Origin: JBAYDV01 sp041668045
GTDB taxonomy: Bacteria > Bacteroidota > Bacteroidia > Bacteroidales > UBA932
DNA: 23,058 bases
Assembly (NCBI GenBank): GCA_041668045.1
Contig: JBAYDV010000026.1
Span: 1-23,058 of the forward strand
Direction of reading: 5' to 3'
Below, one piece after another: positions 1 through 7,933 of the stretch. The translations under genes and the position numbers were made by a program. Under the pieces are notes generated by a model. It had not been told where the DNA came from. It saw nothing but the letters and a program-made list of their open reading frames with translations, and did no database searches. Numbering within the stretch: position 1 is the first letter of the stretch; each line of letters begins with the position of its first letter.

Positions 1-55
1 GATTTAAGAACGAAACGGTCTAATTTCTTCACTTTTAATTATTTTATTTGTCGAA

Positions 56-2674
56 TTATTGTTTTGTAGCTAATTCTACCATTTTATCAAGAGCTCCATT
101 AAGCCCCTCAATTTTCTTGCCACCTGCAGTGGATAAAAATTTCTGACCACCACCACCACCTTGGATTAGTTTGGCAGCAATTCTTATATCTTTAGATGCA
201 TCAAGACCTTTTTCTACCAAATCCTTGGTGTACATTAATGTTAAACATGCTTTTCCTCCTGGAGCTTCAAAGGCTGCGGCGAAAACTGTATTCTCTAAAG
301 AATTATAATATTCGAAAGCCATTTGTTTAATACTAGATACCTCTCCTATATGATTATATGTAATAACATTAATATTATTAATAATTTTTATTTCTTTGAG
401 AAGTTTGTCTTTTAGCTGATTAAGTTCTCTTACCTTGATTTCTTCTACTTTCTTAGATAATGTTTCATTATCAGCAATAATTTTCGAAACAGCCTCTGTG
501 ATGTCTGCATTATTACGTAATATTCCTTTTAGATTATTCAAAGTGTCTTCAAAACTTTCAAGCATTTTTTCAACATTTCGACCAGAAGTAGCTTCTATTC
601 TTCTTATGCCTGCAGCTACAGCTGATTCTGAAATAATTTTAAAGGATCCTATATTACCTGTAGCACTAACATGTGTACCTCCACAGAATTCTATGGAATC
701 GCCATATTTAATGACTCTAACTTTATCACCATATTTTTCTCCAAATAATGCTATAGCTCCAAGTTTTTTAGCGTCTTCGATAGGAAGATTTCTATATTCC
801 TCAAGAGGGTAATTAGCACGTATTAGATTATTTACTATTCTTTCTACTTGTCTAAGTTGCTCAGAAGATACTTTTTCAAAGTGTGAGAAATCAAATCTAA
901 ATACATTAGCTTCAATAGAAGAACCTTTTTGTTCAACATGTTTACCAAGTACTTGTCTAAGAGCGAAATCTATAAGATGAGTAGCTGTGTGGTTTCTAGC
1001 TATATCCATTCTTCTTTCTAAGTCGATTTTAGCATAGAATTTTGCTTGTGGATTTTGAGGTATTTTATTAGCTATATGAATACTTAGATTATTTTCTTTG
1101 ATGGTTTTAAGTATTTTTATTTCCTCTCCTTCATCAGATGTTATAATACCAGTGTCTCCTGTTTGTCCACCACTTTCAGCATAGAAAGGAGTTTTATCAA
1201 AAACTAATTCGAATAATTTTTTTCCTTTCGTTTTTATAGTTCTATATCTATTAATATTGATATCACATTCGAATTCATCATATCCAACAAATTCTGAGGT
1301 GTTAGATTTACGTATTGTAACCCAGTCTCCTTGTTCGACAGCTGCAGAATTTCTAGCTCTTTGTTTCTGTATAGCTAATTCTTTGTCAAATTCTTTTAGA
1401 TCTATAGTGTAGCCTTTCTCACTAGCGATTAATTCTGTTAAATCTAGAGGAAAACCAAAAGTATCATATAGAGTAAAGGCATCTTTTCCTGAGATGACTT
1501 TAGATTTTTTATTTTGTTCTAATATGTCATTTATTAAAGCTATACCTTTATCTAGAGTGTGAAGAAAAGCATCTTCTTCTTCTTTAATTACTTTAGTTAT
1601 CAGTTGTTCTTGTTTGCTTATTTCAGGAAATGCTTCTCCCATTTCTTCGATTAAAGCAGGAACTAATTTGCATAAAAAAGGAGAATTGAAACCTAGAAAA
1701 GTATATCCGTAACGAACTGCACGTCTAAGAATACGTCTTATCACGTATCCAGCTTTAACATTGGAAGGTAGTTGCCCATCTGCTATAGAAAAACTTATGG
1801 CTCTTAGATGGTCTGCGATTACTCGCATAGCGATATCTACATCTTCTGATTTACCATATTTTTTACCACTAAGCTCTGATATTTTTTTTATTATATTTTG
1901 GAATAGATCACCTTCATAATTACTTTTAAAGCCATTAATAGCCATGACTAATCTTTCTAGTCCCATTCCAGTATCTACATGTTTAGCAGGTAGTGATTCT
2001 AGAGAGCCATTAGCCTTCCTATTATATTGCATAAATACAAGGTTCCATATTTCTATTACTAGAGGGTCACTTTTATTTACTAAGTCACGTCCAGGTACTT
2101 TTTTTCTTTCTTCTTCATCTCGTAAGTCTATGTGTATCTCGCTACAAGGACCACATGGACCAGTATCTCCCATTTCCCAAAAGTTATCGTGTTTATTTCC
2201 AAGTATTATTCTTTCTTCTGGAAGATATTTTAACCATATATTCTTAGCTTCTGTATCTTCATCCAGATTATCATCTTTATATCCTTCAAAAATAGTAGCG
2301 TATAATCTATCTTCATCAAGTTTGTAAACTTTCGTTAGTAGTTCCCATGCCCATCCTATGGCATCTTCTTTAAAATAATCCCCAAAACTCCAGTTGCCAA
2401 GCATTTCAAACATCGTATGATGATATGAGTCGTGTCCAACTTCTTCTAGGTCATTATGTTTGCCGCTTACTCTTAAACATTTTTGAGAATCTGCTACTCT
2501 AGGATAAACTATTGGAGAATTACCTAAAAATAGATTCTTGAATTGATTCATACCTGCATTGGTAAACATTAATGTAGGGTCTCCTTTTACTACCATTGGA
2601 GCAGATTGAACTATATGATGATTTTTTGAAGCGAAAAAATCAAGAAACGTATTTCTAACTTCTTTTGATGTCAT
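56..2674 (-). CDS. alaS: Alanine--tRNA ligase (AlaRS)
   Basis: Cytoplasmic class II aminoacyl-tRNA synthetase that charges tRNA-Ala with alanine and edits misacylated Ser/Gly. The 872-residue product has the usual length of bacterial AlaRS. The order is catalytic domain (about 1-240, with TNAGMNQF and HHTMFEMLGNWSFGDYF), tRNA-recognition domain, editing domain with metal ligands H562/H566 (HTATH) and C664/H668 (CGGTH), then a C-Ala domain ending in a Gly-rich GGGGGQK stretch. An in-frame upstream start exists at 2707, but it falls inside a TAnnTTTG promoter box; the ATG at 2674, giving MTSKEVRNTF, fits the family N-terminus and is chosen. The gene is divergent from the M23 peptidase operon. 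Nothing is missing or broken. Identity is secure. Confidence 0.97.
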   Translation of the reverse strand: MTSKEVRNTFLDFFASKNHHIVQSAPMVVKGDPTLMFTNAGMNQFKNLFLGNSPIVYPRVADSQKCLRVSGKHNDLEEVGHDSYHHTMFEMLGNWSFGDYFKEDAIGWAWELLTKVYKLDEDRLYATIFEGYKDDNLDEDTEAKNIWLKYLPEERIILGNKHDNFWEMGDTGPCGPCSEIHIDLRDEEERKKVPGRDLVNKSDPLVIEIWNLVFMQYNRKANGSLESLPAKHVDTGMGLERLVMAINGFKSNYEGDLFQNIIKKISELSGKKYGKSEDVDIAMRVIADHLRAISFSIADGQLPSNVKAGYVIRRILRRAVRYGYTFLGFNSPFLCKLVPALIEEMGEAFPEISKQEQLITKVIKEEEDAFLHTLDKGIALINDILEQNKKSKVISGKDAFTLYDTFGFPLDLTELIASEKGYTIDLKEFDKELAIQKQRARNSAAVEQGDWVTIRKSNTSEFVGYDEFECDININRYRTIKTKGKKLFELVFDKTPFYAESGGQTGDTGIITSDEGEEIKILKTIKENNLSIHIANKIPQNPQAKFYAKIDLERRMDIARNHTATHLIDFALRQVLGKHVEQKGSSIEANVFRFDFSHFEKVSSEQLRQVERIVNNLIRANYPLEEYRNLPIEDAKKLGAIALFGEKYGDKVRVIKYGDSIEFCGGTHVSATGNIGSFKIISESAVAAGIRRIEATSGRNVEKMLESFEDTLNNLKGILRNNADITEAVSKIIADNETLSKKVEEIKVRELNQLKDKLLKEIKIINNINVITYNHIGEVSSIKQMAFEYYNSLENTVFAAAFEAPGGKACLTLMYTKDLVEKGLDASKDIRIAAKLIQGGGGGQKFLSTAGGKKIEGLNGALDKMVELATKQ

Positions 2675-2704
2675 AATTATATTATATATGTATATATTAA
2701 TTTG

Positions 2705-2712
2705 CAAAAATA
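2705..2712 (-). promoter_or_regulatory. Putative -7 box of alaS promoter
   Basis: Read on the minus strand this is TATTTTTG, matching the Bacteroidota -7 consensus TAnnTTTG. It sits about 30 bases before the chosen alaS ATG, implying a short AT-rich leader without a Shine-Dalgarno sequence. No good -33 TTTG is visible, so strength is uncertain. The match is from sequence; activity is inferred. Confidence 0.5.
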
Positions 2713-2732
2713 GTTTTTTTATTAAAATTATT

Positions 2733-2740
2733 TAAATTTG
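2733..2740 (+). promoter_or_regulatory. Putative -7 box of the M23/dnaB/rnf operon
   Basis: TAAATTTG is a full match to the Bacteroidota -7 consensus TAnnTTTG, about 25 bases upstream of the ATG at 2765. It argues against the alternative TTG start at 2738, which lies within the box. No clear -33 TTTG is present at the expected spacing. It is the only obvious promoter for the run of genes up to 15351. Confidence 0.5.
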
Positions 2741-2764
2741 CATGAATATTATTATAAAAAAAAT

Positions 2765-3751
2765 ATGTTTTTAAGAAGAAAAAAATATAAATTTAATCCA
2801 GAAACGCTTAATTTTGAGTATCAGAAGGAGATTTTCGCTAAAAGATTCTTTAAAGGATTTTCTCTTTTTCTTTTATCGATAGTAGTGTTTATTGGTTATT
2901 TTTTTATTTATACTTCAGTTTTAGGTTATGAATTACCAAAAACTTCTTTATTAAAAAAACAATCTGCGGTTTGGCATTCTAAATTAGATATGATTTCTTC
3001 TAAGTTAGAAGAAAATCAAAATACTTTATATGAACTCCAATTAAGAGACAATAATTTGTATAGACCTATTTTTGGTATGGAGGAGATTTCTCAGGATGTT
3101 AGAAATGCAGGATTTGGTGGAGTTGATAGATATAATTATCTGAAAGGATTGGATAGAAGTGGTGTTTTAACTTCTTTGTGTCAAGAGACTGATATATTAA
3201 TAAAAAAAGCATATATACAAGCTTCTTCTTATGAGGATGTAGATGCCTTGGCTGCTAAAGCGGAAGAAATGACTTATTGTATTCCTAGAATATCTCCTGT
3301 TTCTCCAGAAAAGTCTCATTTGTCTTCTAGATATGGTATGAGATTAGATCCTATTACTAAGGATAGATATAAGATGCATTCAGGATTGGATATAGCAGGA
3401 CCTACAGGTACTCCTGTATATGTTACTGGAAATGGGGTCGTTACCAAAGTTCATTATGATATGTTTGGTTATGGGCTTTATATTGAGGTAGATCATGGTT
3501 TTGGTTATAAAACAAAATATGCTCATTTAAATAAAGCTTTAGTTAAAGAGGGACAGAAAGTTAATCGCGGAGATGAGATAGGTCTCTTAGGTGATTCAGG
3601 AAGGTCTACTGGTAGTCATGTACATTATGAAGTGATCTTTAGGGGTAGAACGAGGAATCCATTGAATTATTTTAATTATAAAATCAAACCTTCTGAATAT
3701 GCAGCTATCGTAAATGATAGAAATAATGATGAAAATTCTGTTAATTCATAA
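2765..3751 (+). CDS. M23 family membrane-anchored metallopeptidase (first of a tandem pair)
   Basis: Likely zinc endopeptidase of the LytM/peptidase M23 family acting on peptidoglycan cross-links in the periplasm. The 328-residue protein has a short basic cytoplasmic N-terminus with the motif YKFNPETLNFEYQ, one transmembrane helix (about residues 26-50), a helical segment containing LRDNNLYRPIFG, and a C-terminal M23 domain. Zinc-site residues are present: HSGLD (H205, D209) and HVHYE (H285, H287), plus the YAHLN histidine, so the enzyme looks active rather than degenerate like many LytM-domain activators. The ATG at 2765 is preferred over TTG at 2738 because of the promoter box. The stop lies two bases before a paralogue. 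Exact substrate is unknown. Confidence 0.9.
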   Translation: MFLRRKKYKFNPETLNFEYQKEIFAKRFFKGFSLFLLSIVVFIGYFFIYTSVLGYELPKTSLLKKQSAVWHSKLDMISSKLEENQNTLYELQLRDNNLYRPIFGMEEISQDVRNAGFGGVDRYNYLKGLDRSGVLTSLCQETDILIKKAYIQASSYEDVDALAAKAEEMTYCIPRISPVSPEKSHLSSRYGMRLDPITKDRYKMHSGLDIAGPTGTPVYVTGNGVVTKVHYDMFGYGLYIEVDHGFGYKTKYAHLNKALVKEGQKVNRGDEIGLLGDSGRSTGSHVHYEVIFRGRTRNPLNYFNYKIKPSEYAAIVNDRNNDENSVNS

Positions 3752-3753
3752 AA

Positions 3754-4707
3754 ATGGGCAGATATAATTTCGATAAGGATAAATTTCAATTTGAGGAGGA
3801 TAAGAATAAGTCAAAAACTATAATAACTACTATCATTTGGCTTTTAATATCGTCTGTGGCTTTGTCTATTTTATATTATCTGATTTTTGCTTTGTTTTTT
3901 AGTACTCCTGCCGAGAAAAAAATAATCGCGGAGAATAAAATTATTAAAAAGGAATATGCAGATATAAATAATAAAGTGGTATTGTTGGATGATGCCGTTA
4001 AAGATCTAGAGATTAGAGATCAAAAGATATATAGAGAAATATTTCATTCGAATCCTCCAGATTTTAATCAGACTTCTATTGATACTACTTCTTTTATGGA
4101 AGATAATGATTTCGCGGAAATTATAGTTGAGTATACTGGACAAAAAATATCTAAGTTAGAATATGAGGTGGGGAAAAATGATTTAATCGTTGATTCATTA
4201 ACTGATTTTCTTAATAATGATGCAGAGAGTCTGAGAAATATTCCTTCAAAAATTCCTTTAGAAAATTTTACGATTTTACAGACTGGCGCGGGTATTGGTA
4301 AAAAGATGCATCCATATTATAAAACATTGGTGTATCATGAAGGTATCGATTTGATAGCTAATTTAGGTGCTAATGTTTTGGCTGCTGCAGATGGCGTTGT
4401 TCAGAAAGTGTATCGCTCGAGTAGTGATAAAGGAAATTATGTTGCAATAAATCATGGAAATGGTTATATTACCTATTATTATCATCTGGGGTTAATAAAA
4501 GTGCGCACAGGAAGAAGGGTAAAGGGAGGAGATGTAATAGGTGAAGTTGGAACGACTGGCATTTCTTTTGCACCACATTTACATTATGAGGTGAAATTGA
4601 ATGATTCGTTGGTTGATCCTATGAATTTTTTCTTTGGAGATATTAATCCAGCCATTTTTAGACAGATGTTAATGATATCGATGACTACTGGTCAGTCTTT
4701 GGATTAA
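3754..4707 (+). CDS. M23 family membrane-anchored metallopeptidase (second of a tandem pair)
   Basis: Paralogue of the preceding gene with the same architecture: an N-terminal RYNFDKDKFQFEED stretch, one transmembrane helix (about residues 22-48, WLLISSVALSILYYLIFAL), a helical segment with the matching motif IRDQKIYREIFH, and a C-terminal M23 domain. The metal and catalytic residues are kept: HEGID (H195, D199), YYHLG, and HLHYE (H275, H277). At 317 residues it is nearly the same length as its neighbour, but the sequences differ clearly, so the duplication is old. Probably a periplasmic peptidoglycan endopeptidase anchored in the inner membrane. Only two bases separate it from the upstream gene, which implies co-transcription and translational coupling. 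Confidence 0.9.
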   Translation: MGRYNFDKDKFQFEEDKNKSKTIITTIIWLLISSVALSILYYLIFALFFSTPAEKKIIAENKIIKKEYADINNKVVLLDDAVKDLEIRDQKIYREIFHSNPPDFNQTSIDTTSFMEDNDFAEIIVEYTGQKISKLEYEVGKNDLIVDSLTDFLNNDAESLRNIPSKIPLENFTILQTGAGIGKKMHPYYKTLVYHEGIDLIANLGANVLAAADGVVQKVYRSSSDKGNYVAINHGNGYITYYYHLGLIKVRTGRRVKGGDVIGEVGTTGISFAPHLHYEVKLNDSLVDPMNFFFGDINPAIFRQMLMISMTTGQSLD

Positions 4708-4749
4708 ATAGTGGTTAAAAAGTGTAGGAAAATATAAAACTATCTAGAT

Positions 4750-5127
4750 ATGTCTGAATCAGAAAGAAAATTAACTAAACTATATTATAATATAGGTGAG
4801 GTGGCTGATATCTTGAATGAAAGTACATCTCTTGTTAGATTTTGGACCGAGAAGTTCTCAAAATTCGTAAAACCTGAAAGAAATAAAAAAGGGAATAGAA
4901 GATATACTGTAAAGGACATTGAAGCTCTTAAGTCTATACATTATTTGGTGAAAATATGTGGAATGACCTTGGAGGGTGCTTCTGCTAAAATGAAAATAAG
5001 TACTAAGGACGTTAATCAGAAGGCAGAAATAGTTTCTAAATTGAATAATATTCGCTCTAAGTTGATATCTATTTCTGATATTCTTAGGGAGAAAGAAGAT
5101 AATAATTTAAAGAATGAAAGCATTTGA
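4750..5127 (+). CDS. MerR-type helix-turn-helix transcriptional regulator
   Basis: Small 125-residue protein with an N-terminal MerR-family winged-helix DNA-binding domain (about residues 10-80): YYNIGEVADILNES, then LVRFWTEKFSKFVKPERNKKGNRRYT and a DIEALKSIHYLVK helix. The last 40 residues look like a short dimerisation helix (KLNNIRSKLISISDILREKE). There is no cysteine-rich or drug-binding effector domain, so it resembles the minimal MerR proteins common in Bacteroidota rather than metal or drug sensors. Its target is unknown. The 3' end overlaps the next gene by 14 bases, so it is translated in step with the Nif3-like protein. Confidence 0.87.
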   Translation: MSESERKLTKLYYNIGEVADILNESTSLVRFWTEKFSKFVKPERNKKGNRRYTVKDIEALKSIHYLVKICGMTLEGASAKMKISTKDVNQKAEIVSKLNNIRSKLISISDILREKEDNNLKNESI

Positions 5128-5887
5128 AATAGCTAAAGCTATAGAGGAGTTGGCTCCTCTATCTTTACAGGAAGATTGGGATAATTCGGGATTCTCTGTG
5201 GGAGATCCAACTGCAGAGGTGCGGGCTGTAATTATTGCCCTGGATGTGACTCCTAAATTAATTGAAGAGGCTAAATCCTTAGGTGCTAATATGATAGTGT
5301 CGCATCATCCTATGATTTTTACGGGTGTTAAAAAATTGGTGTCTGATAGTTTTACTAATAAGACTATAATATCTGCTATAAAGAATGATATGATAATTTA
5401 TAGTTGTCATACTAATATGGATAAGGTTCGACAGGGTGTAACAGGTGTTATGGCTGAGAAGTTGGGTTTGCAGAATGTGCAAATATTAGATAAAGGATTA
5501 GATGATTCAGGCTTGGGTATGATAGGGGAGTTAAAAAGACCTCTTTATTTTGATGAGTTTCTACCTATAGTGAAAAAGTCTTTTTCTTTAAAAGCTTTGC
5601 GTTGTTCTCCTCCTATTGATAAAACCATATCTAAAGTAGCTTTGTGTGGCGGAAGTGGACATTCTCTTATCGATATGGCTTATAAAGCTGGCGCAGAGGC
5701 TTATATTACTGCCGATATTACTTATCATTACTTTTTTACATATGAAAATTTTATGATAATGGATATAGGACATTTTGAAAGTGAGGTTGGTATAGTCCAA
5801 AAATTATATACTATTCTTAACGAAAAATTTCCTACATTTGCATTTTATATTACGAAACAACATTTTAATCCAGTATATTATTATTAA
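5114..5887 (+). CDS. Nif3-like dinuclear metal centre protein (GTP cyclohydrolase I type 2 homologue)
   Basis: A 257-residue member of the Nif3/DUF34 family, which forms hexameric toroids with a dinuclear metal site; the true cellular role is unsettled even though databases often say 'GTP cyclohydrolase 1 type 2'. Visible metal-site residues are SHHP (H64, H65), D103 in TNMD, and GHFESE (H220, E224). The N-terminus EDWDNSGFSVGDP is typical. This is the short form, like E. coli YbgI; many Bacteroidota and Firmicutes homologues are about 365-400 residues because of an inserted PII-like domain, which is absent here. It overlaps the MerR gene and is followed after five bases by the zinc-ribbon protein, a recurrent Bacteroidota neighbourhood. 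Confidence 0.9.
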   Translation: MKAFEIAKAIEELAPLSLQEDWDNSGFSVGDPTAEVRAVIIALDVTPKLIEEAKSLGANMIVSHHPMIFTGVKKLVSDSFTNKTIISAIKNDMIIYSCHTNMDKVRQGVTGVMAEKLGLQNVQILDKGLDDSGLGMIGELKRPLYFDEFLPIVKKSFSLKALRCSPPIDKTISKVALCGGSGHSLIDMAYKAGAEAYITADITYHYFFTYENFMIMDIGHFESEVGIVQKLYTILNEKFPTFAFYITKQHFNPVYYY

Positions 5888-5892
5888 AGTTT

Positions 5893-6711
5893 ATGAATAA
5901 TAAAAATAAAAAAATAGAACATCCTATTGATCGCCAGGAGACGTTTGTTTCTTTATCTCATTCAATATCAGATACAGAAACATCTATGGAAGAAAAATTA
6001 CATACGTTATATGCTATCCAACAATTGGATACACAGATTGATAAAATTCATCTTTATAGAGGTGAGTTGCCTGAAGAAGTGCGCGATTTAGAAGATACGA
6101 TAGAGGGTATAAAAACTAGGATTGGAAAAATCCAATTAGATATCAAAGATATTGAGGATACTATCGTAGAGAAAAAGAACGATGTAAAGGAAAGTGATGT
6201 TCTGGTTTCTAAGTACGAGGCTCAGCGAGATAATGTTAAGAATAATAGAGAATATGATTCTTTGTCAAAAGAGATTGAATATCAAAGTCTTAACAAACAA
6301 CTTGCAGAGAAGAGAATAAAAGAAAATCAAGCACTTTTATCTGATAAGAAAGCTACTTTGGCTAAAACTAAAGAATTATTAGCTGGAAGAAATATCGATT
6401 TAGAGAATAAAAAGAAAGAGCTTGAAGTTATTATTGCTTCTACTTCTAAAGATGAAGATGTGTTAGTAAAACGTAAGGAATCTTTAGCTTCTAAATTAGA
6501 TCAAAGAACTCTTTCTGCTTATAAAAGAGTTAGAGATAATGCGCATAATCATTTAGCTGTAGTTACAGTTAGAAGAGGCGCTTGTGGTGGCTGTTTCAAA
6601 CAAATTCCTCCTCAAAGACAATTAGATGTCAGATCTAATAAGAAAATCATAGTATGTGAATATTGTGGTAGAATATTGGTTAGCCCTGATTTCGAATCAA
6701 CTGAGGAATAA
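5893..6711 (+). CDS. Coiled-coil protein with C-terminal C4-type zinc ribbon
   Basis: A 272-residue protein with a long charged helical region (about residues 35-215, heptad-like runs rich in K, E, L and I, predicted antiparallel coiled coil) and a C-terminal zinc ribbon with CGGC (C231, C234) and CEYC (C255, C258), as in the zf-RING_7/DUF164-type family. Homologues are proposed to bind nucleic acid or act as scaffolds, but no activity is established. The first 30 residues are polar and low complexity; a second ATG (MEEKLHTLYAIQQLDTQIDKI region, residue 32) matches where the conserved part begins, so the true start could be there. The gene follows the Nif3-like gene by five bases. Confidence 0.85.
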   Translation: MNNKNKKIEHPIDRQETFVSLSHSISDTETSMEEKLHTLYAIQQLDTQIDKIHLYRGELPEEVRDLEDTIEGIKTRIGKIQLDIKDIEDTIVEKKNDVKESDVLVSKYEAQRDNVKNNREYDSLSKEIEYQSLNKQLAEKRIKENQALLSDKKATLAKTKELLAGRNIDLENKKKELEVIIASTSKDEDVLVKRKESLASKLDQRTLSAYKRVRDNAHNHLAVVTVRRGACGGCFKQIPPQRQLDVRSNKKIIVCEYCGRILVSPDFESTEE

Positions 6712-6716
6712 TTAAA

Positions 6717-7916
6717 ATGAAAAAACAACCTTATAATTTAAGGACACTTTTTTTTCAACATGTAGCCCAAACATCATCTTCTCCTTTGGCCATAAAAGTC
6801 GATAAGGCAGAAGGTGTATTTTTGTATTCTGATGGTAAGAAAATACTTGATTTAGTATCTGGTGTTTCTGTTAGTAATGTAGGACATGGTAATAGAGAAG
6901 TAATTGATGCTGTTAAAAAACAGGCGGAAAATTATTTTCATTTAATGGTGTATGGCGAAATTATTGAGGCTCCTCAAGTTATGCATGCCCAACTATTGAC
7001 TTCTATTCTTCCTAAGTCTTTGAATTCTGTTTATTATCTTAATTCGGGGACAGAAGCTAATGAAGCTGCATTGAAGTTGGCCAAGAGAATAACTCATAGA
7101 CCAGAGATGATATCTATGACACAAGGTTATCATGGAGGTACTCATGGGTCATTGAGTATGATGGGACCAGAGTATTTTAAAACAGCTTTCAGACCATTAC
7201 TTCCAGGTGTTAGCCATATTAGATTTAATAGTTTAGAAGATTTAAAGAAAATTAATGAGAATACTGCTTGTGTTTTAATAGAACCTGTACAGGCAGAAGC
7301 GGGAGTTATTGCCCCTGAAAATAATTATTTAAAGGCATTAAGAGATAGATGTACAGAAGTAGGTGCAATGCTTATTTTTGACGAGGTGCAGACTGGTTTT
7401 GGAAGAACAGGAGAGATGTTTGCTATGTTAAAATATAATGTTACTCCAGATATAGTAACATTTGCGAAAGCACTTGGAGGGGGAATGCCATTAGGAGCTA
7501 TGGTGACTTCTAAAGAGAATATGGAAGCGTTTCAAACTAATCCTATTTTAGGACATATTACTACTTTTGGAGGACATCCAGTATGTTGTGCTGCAGCATT
7601 AGCTTCATTAAAAGTGTTGCTACGTGAGCCTTGGGTGAAGGATGTAGAAAGAAAAGGACAGAAATTTGAGGATGCTTTAAAAAATCATAGCCTTGTTAAA
7701 GAAATAAGAAGAGTAGGTCTTTTAATTGCGGTTGATTTAGGAAAAGAAGAGTATGCTTCAAAGATGATTCCATTATTATTGGAAGAAGGAGTTATGGGGG
7801 ATTATTTTTTATTTAATCCTACTTCTTTTAGAATAGCACCTCCTTTATGCATAAATGATGAAGAAATCGATTATGCTATAAATAAGGTAATTTTATGTTT
7901 AGATAAATTAAAATAG
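6717..7916 (+). CDS. Class III PLP-dependent aminotransferase
   Basis: Fold-type I transaminase of the acetylornithine/ornithine/GABA aminotransferase class, 399 residues, cytosolic. Visible motifs are NSGTEANEAALKLAK (phosphate-binding region), IFDEVQTGFGRTG (the Asp that binds the PLP ring nitrogen), and TFAKALGGGMPLG, where K251 is the expected Schiff-base lysine. The C-terminal FRIAPPLCINDEEID is also typical. Substrate cannot be decided from sequence, and no arginine, GABA or biotin genes lie nearby, so I give no symbol. It begins five bases after the zinc-ribbon gene and is followed by dnaB, so co-transcription is likely but a functional link is not evident. Confidence 0.88.
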   Translation: MKKQPYNLRTLFFQHVAQTSSSPLAIKVDKAEGVFLYSDGKKILDLVSGVSVSNVGHGNREVIDAVKKQAENYFHLMVYGEIIEAPQVMHAQLLTSILPKSLNSVYYLNSGTEANEAALKLAKRITHRPEMISMTQGYHGGTHGSLSMMGPEYFKTAFRPLLPGVSHIRFNSLEDLKKINENTACVLIEPVQAEAGVIAPENNYLKALRDRCTEVGAMLIFDEVQTGFGRTGEMFAMLKYNVTPDIVTFAKALGGGMPLGAMVTSKENMEAFQTNPILGHITTFGGHPVCCAAALASLKVLLREPWVKDVERKGQKFEDALKNHSLVKEIRRVGLLIAVDLGKEEYASKMIPLLLEEGVMGDYFLFNPTSFRIAPPLCINDEEIDYAINKVILCLDKLK

Positions 7917-7933
7917 ATATATAGATATAAATA

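Noticed and set aside
1..55. End of another gene or a terminator left of alaS
   Set aside because: Only 55 bases are available; no convincing hairpin, start or coding frame is visible.
435..812. Plus-strand open frames opposite alaS (435-812 and 1944-2327)
   Set aside because: They are antisense to highly conserved AlaRS domains and have no recognisable product.
2675..2704. Alternating TA-rich stretch as a possible origin or AT-rich regulatory repeat
   Set aside because: Short and typical of leader composition in this AT-rich genome; no iterons or DnaA-box cluster seen.
2738..2764. TTG start at 2738 for the first M23 gene
   Set aside because: The codon lies within the TAAATTTG promoter box; ATG at 2765 leads into the family-typical N-terminus.
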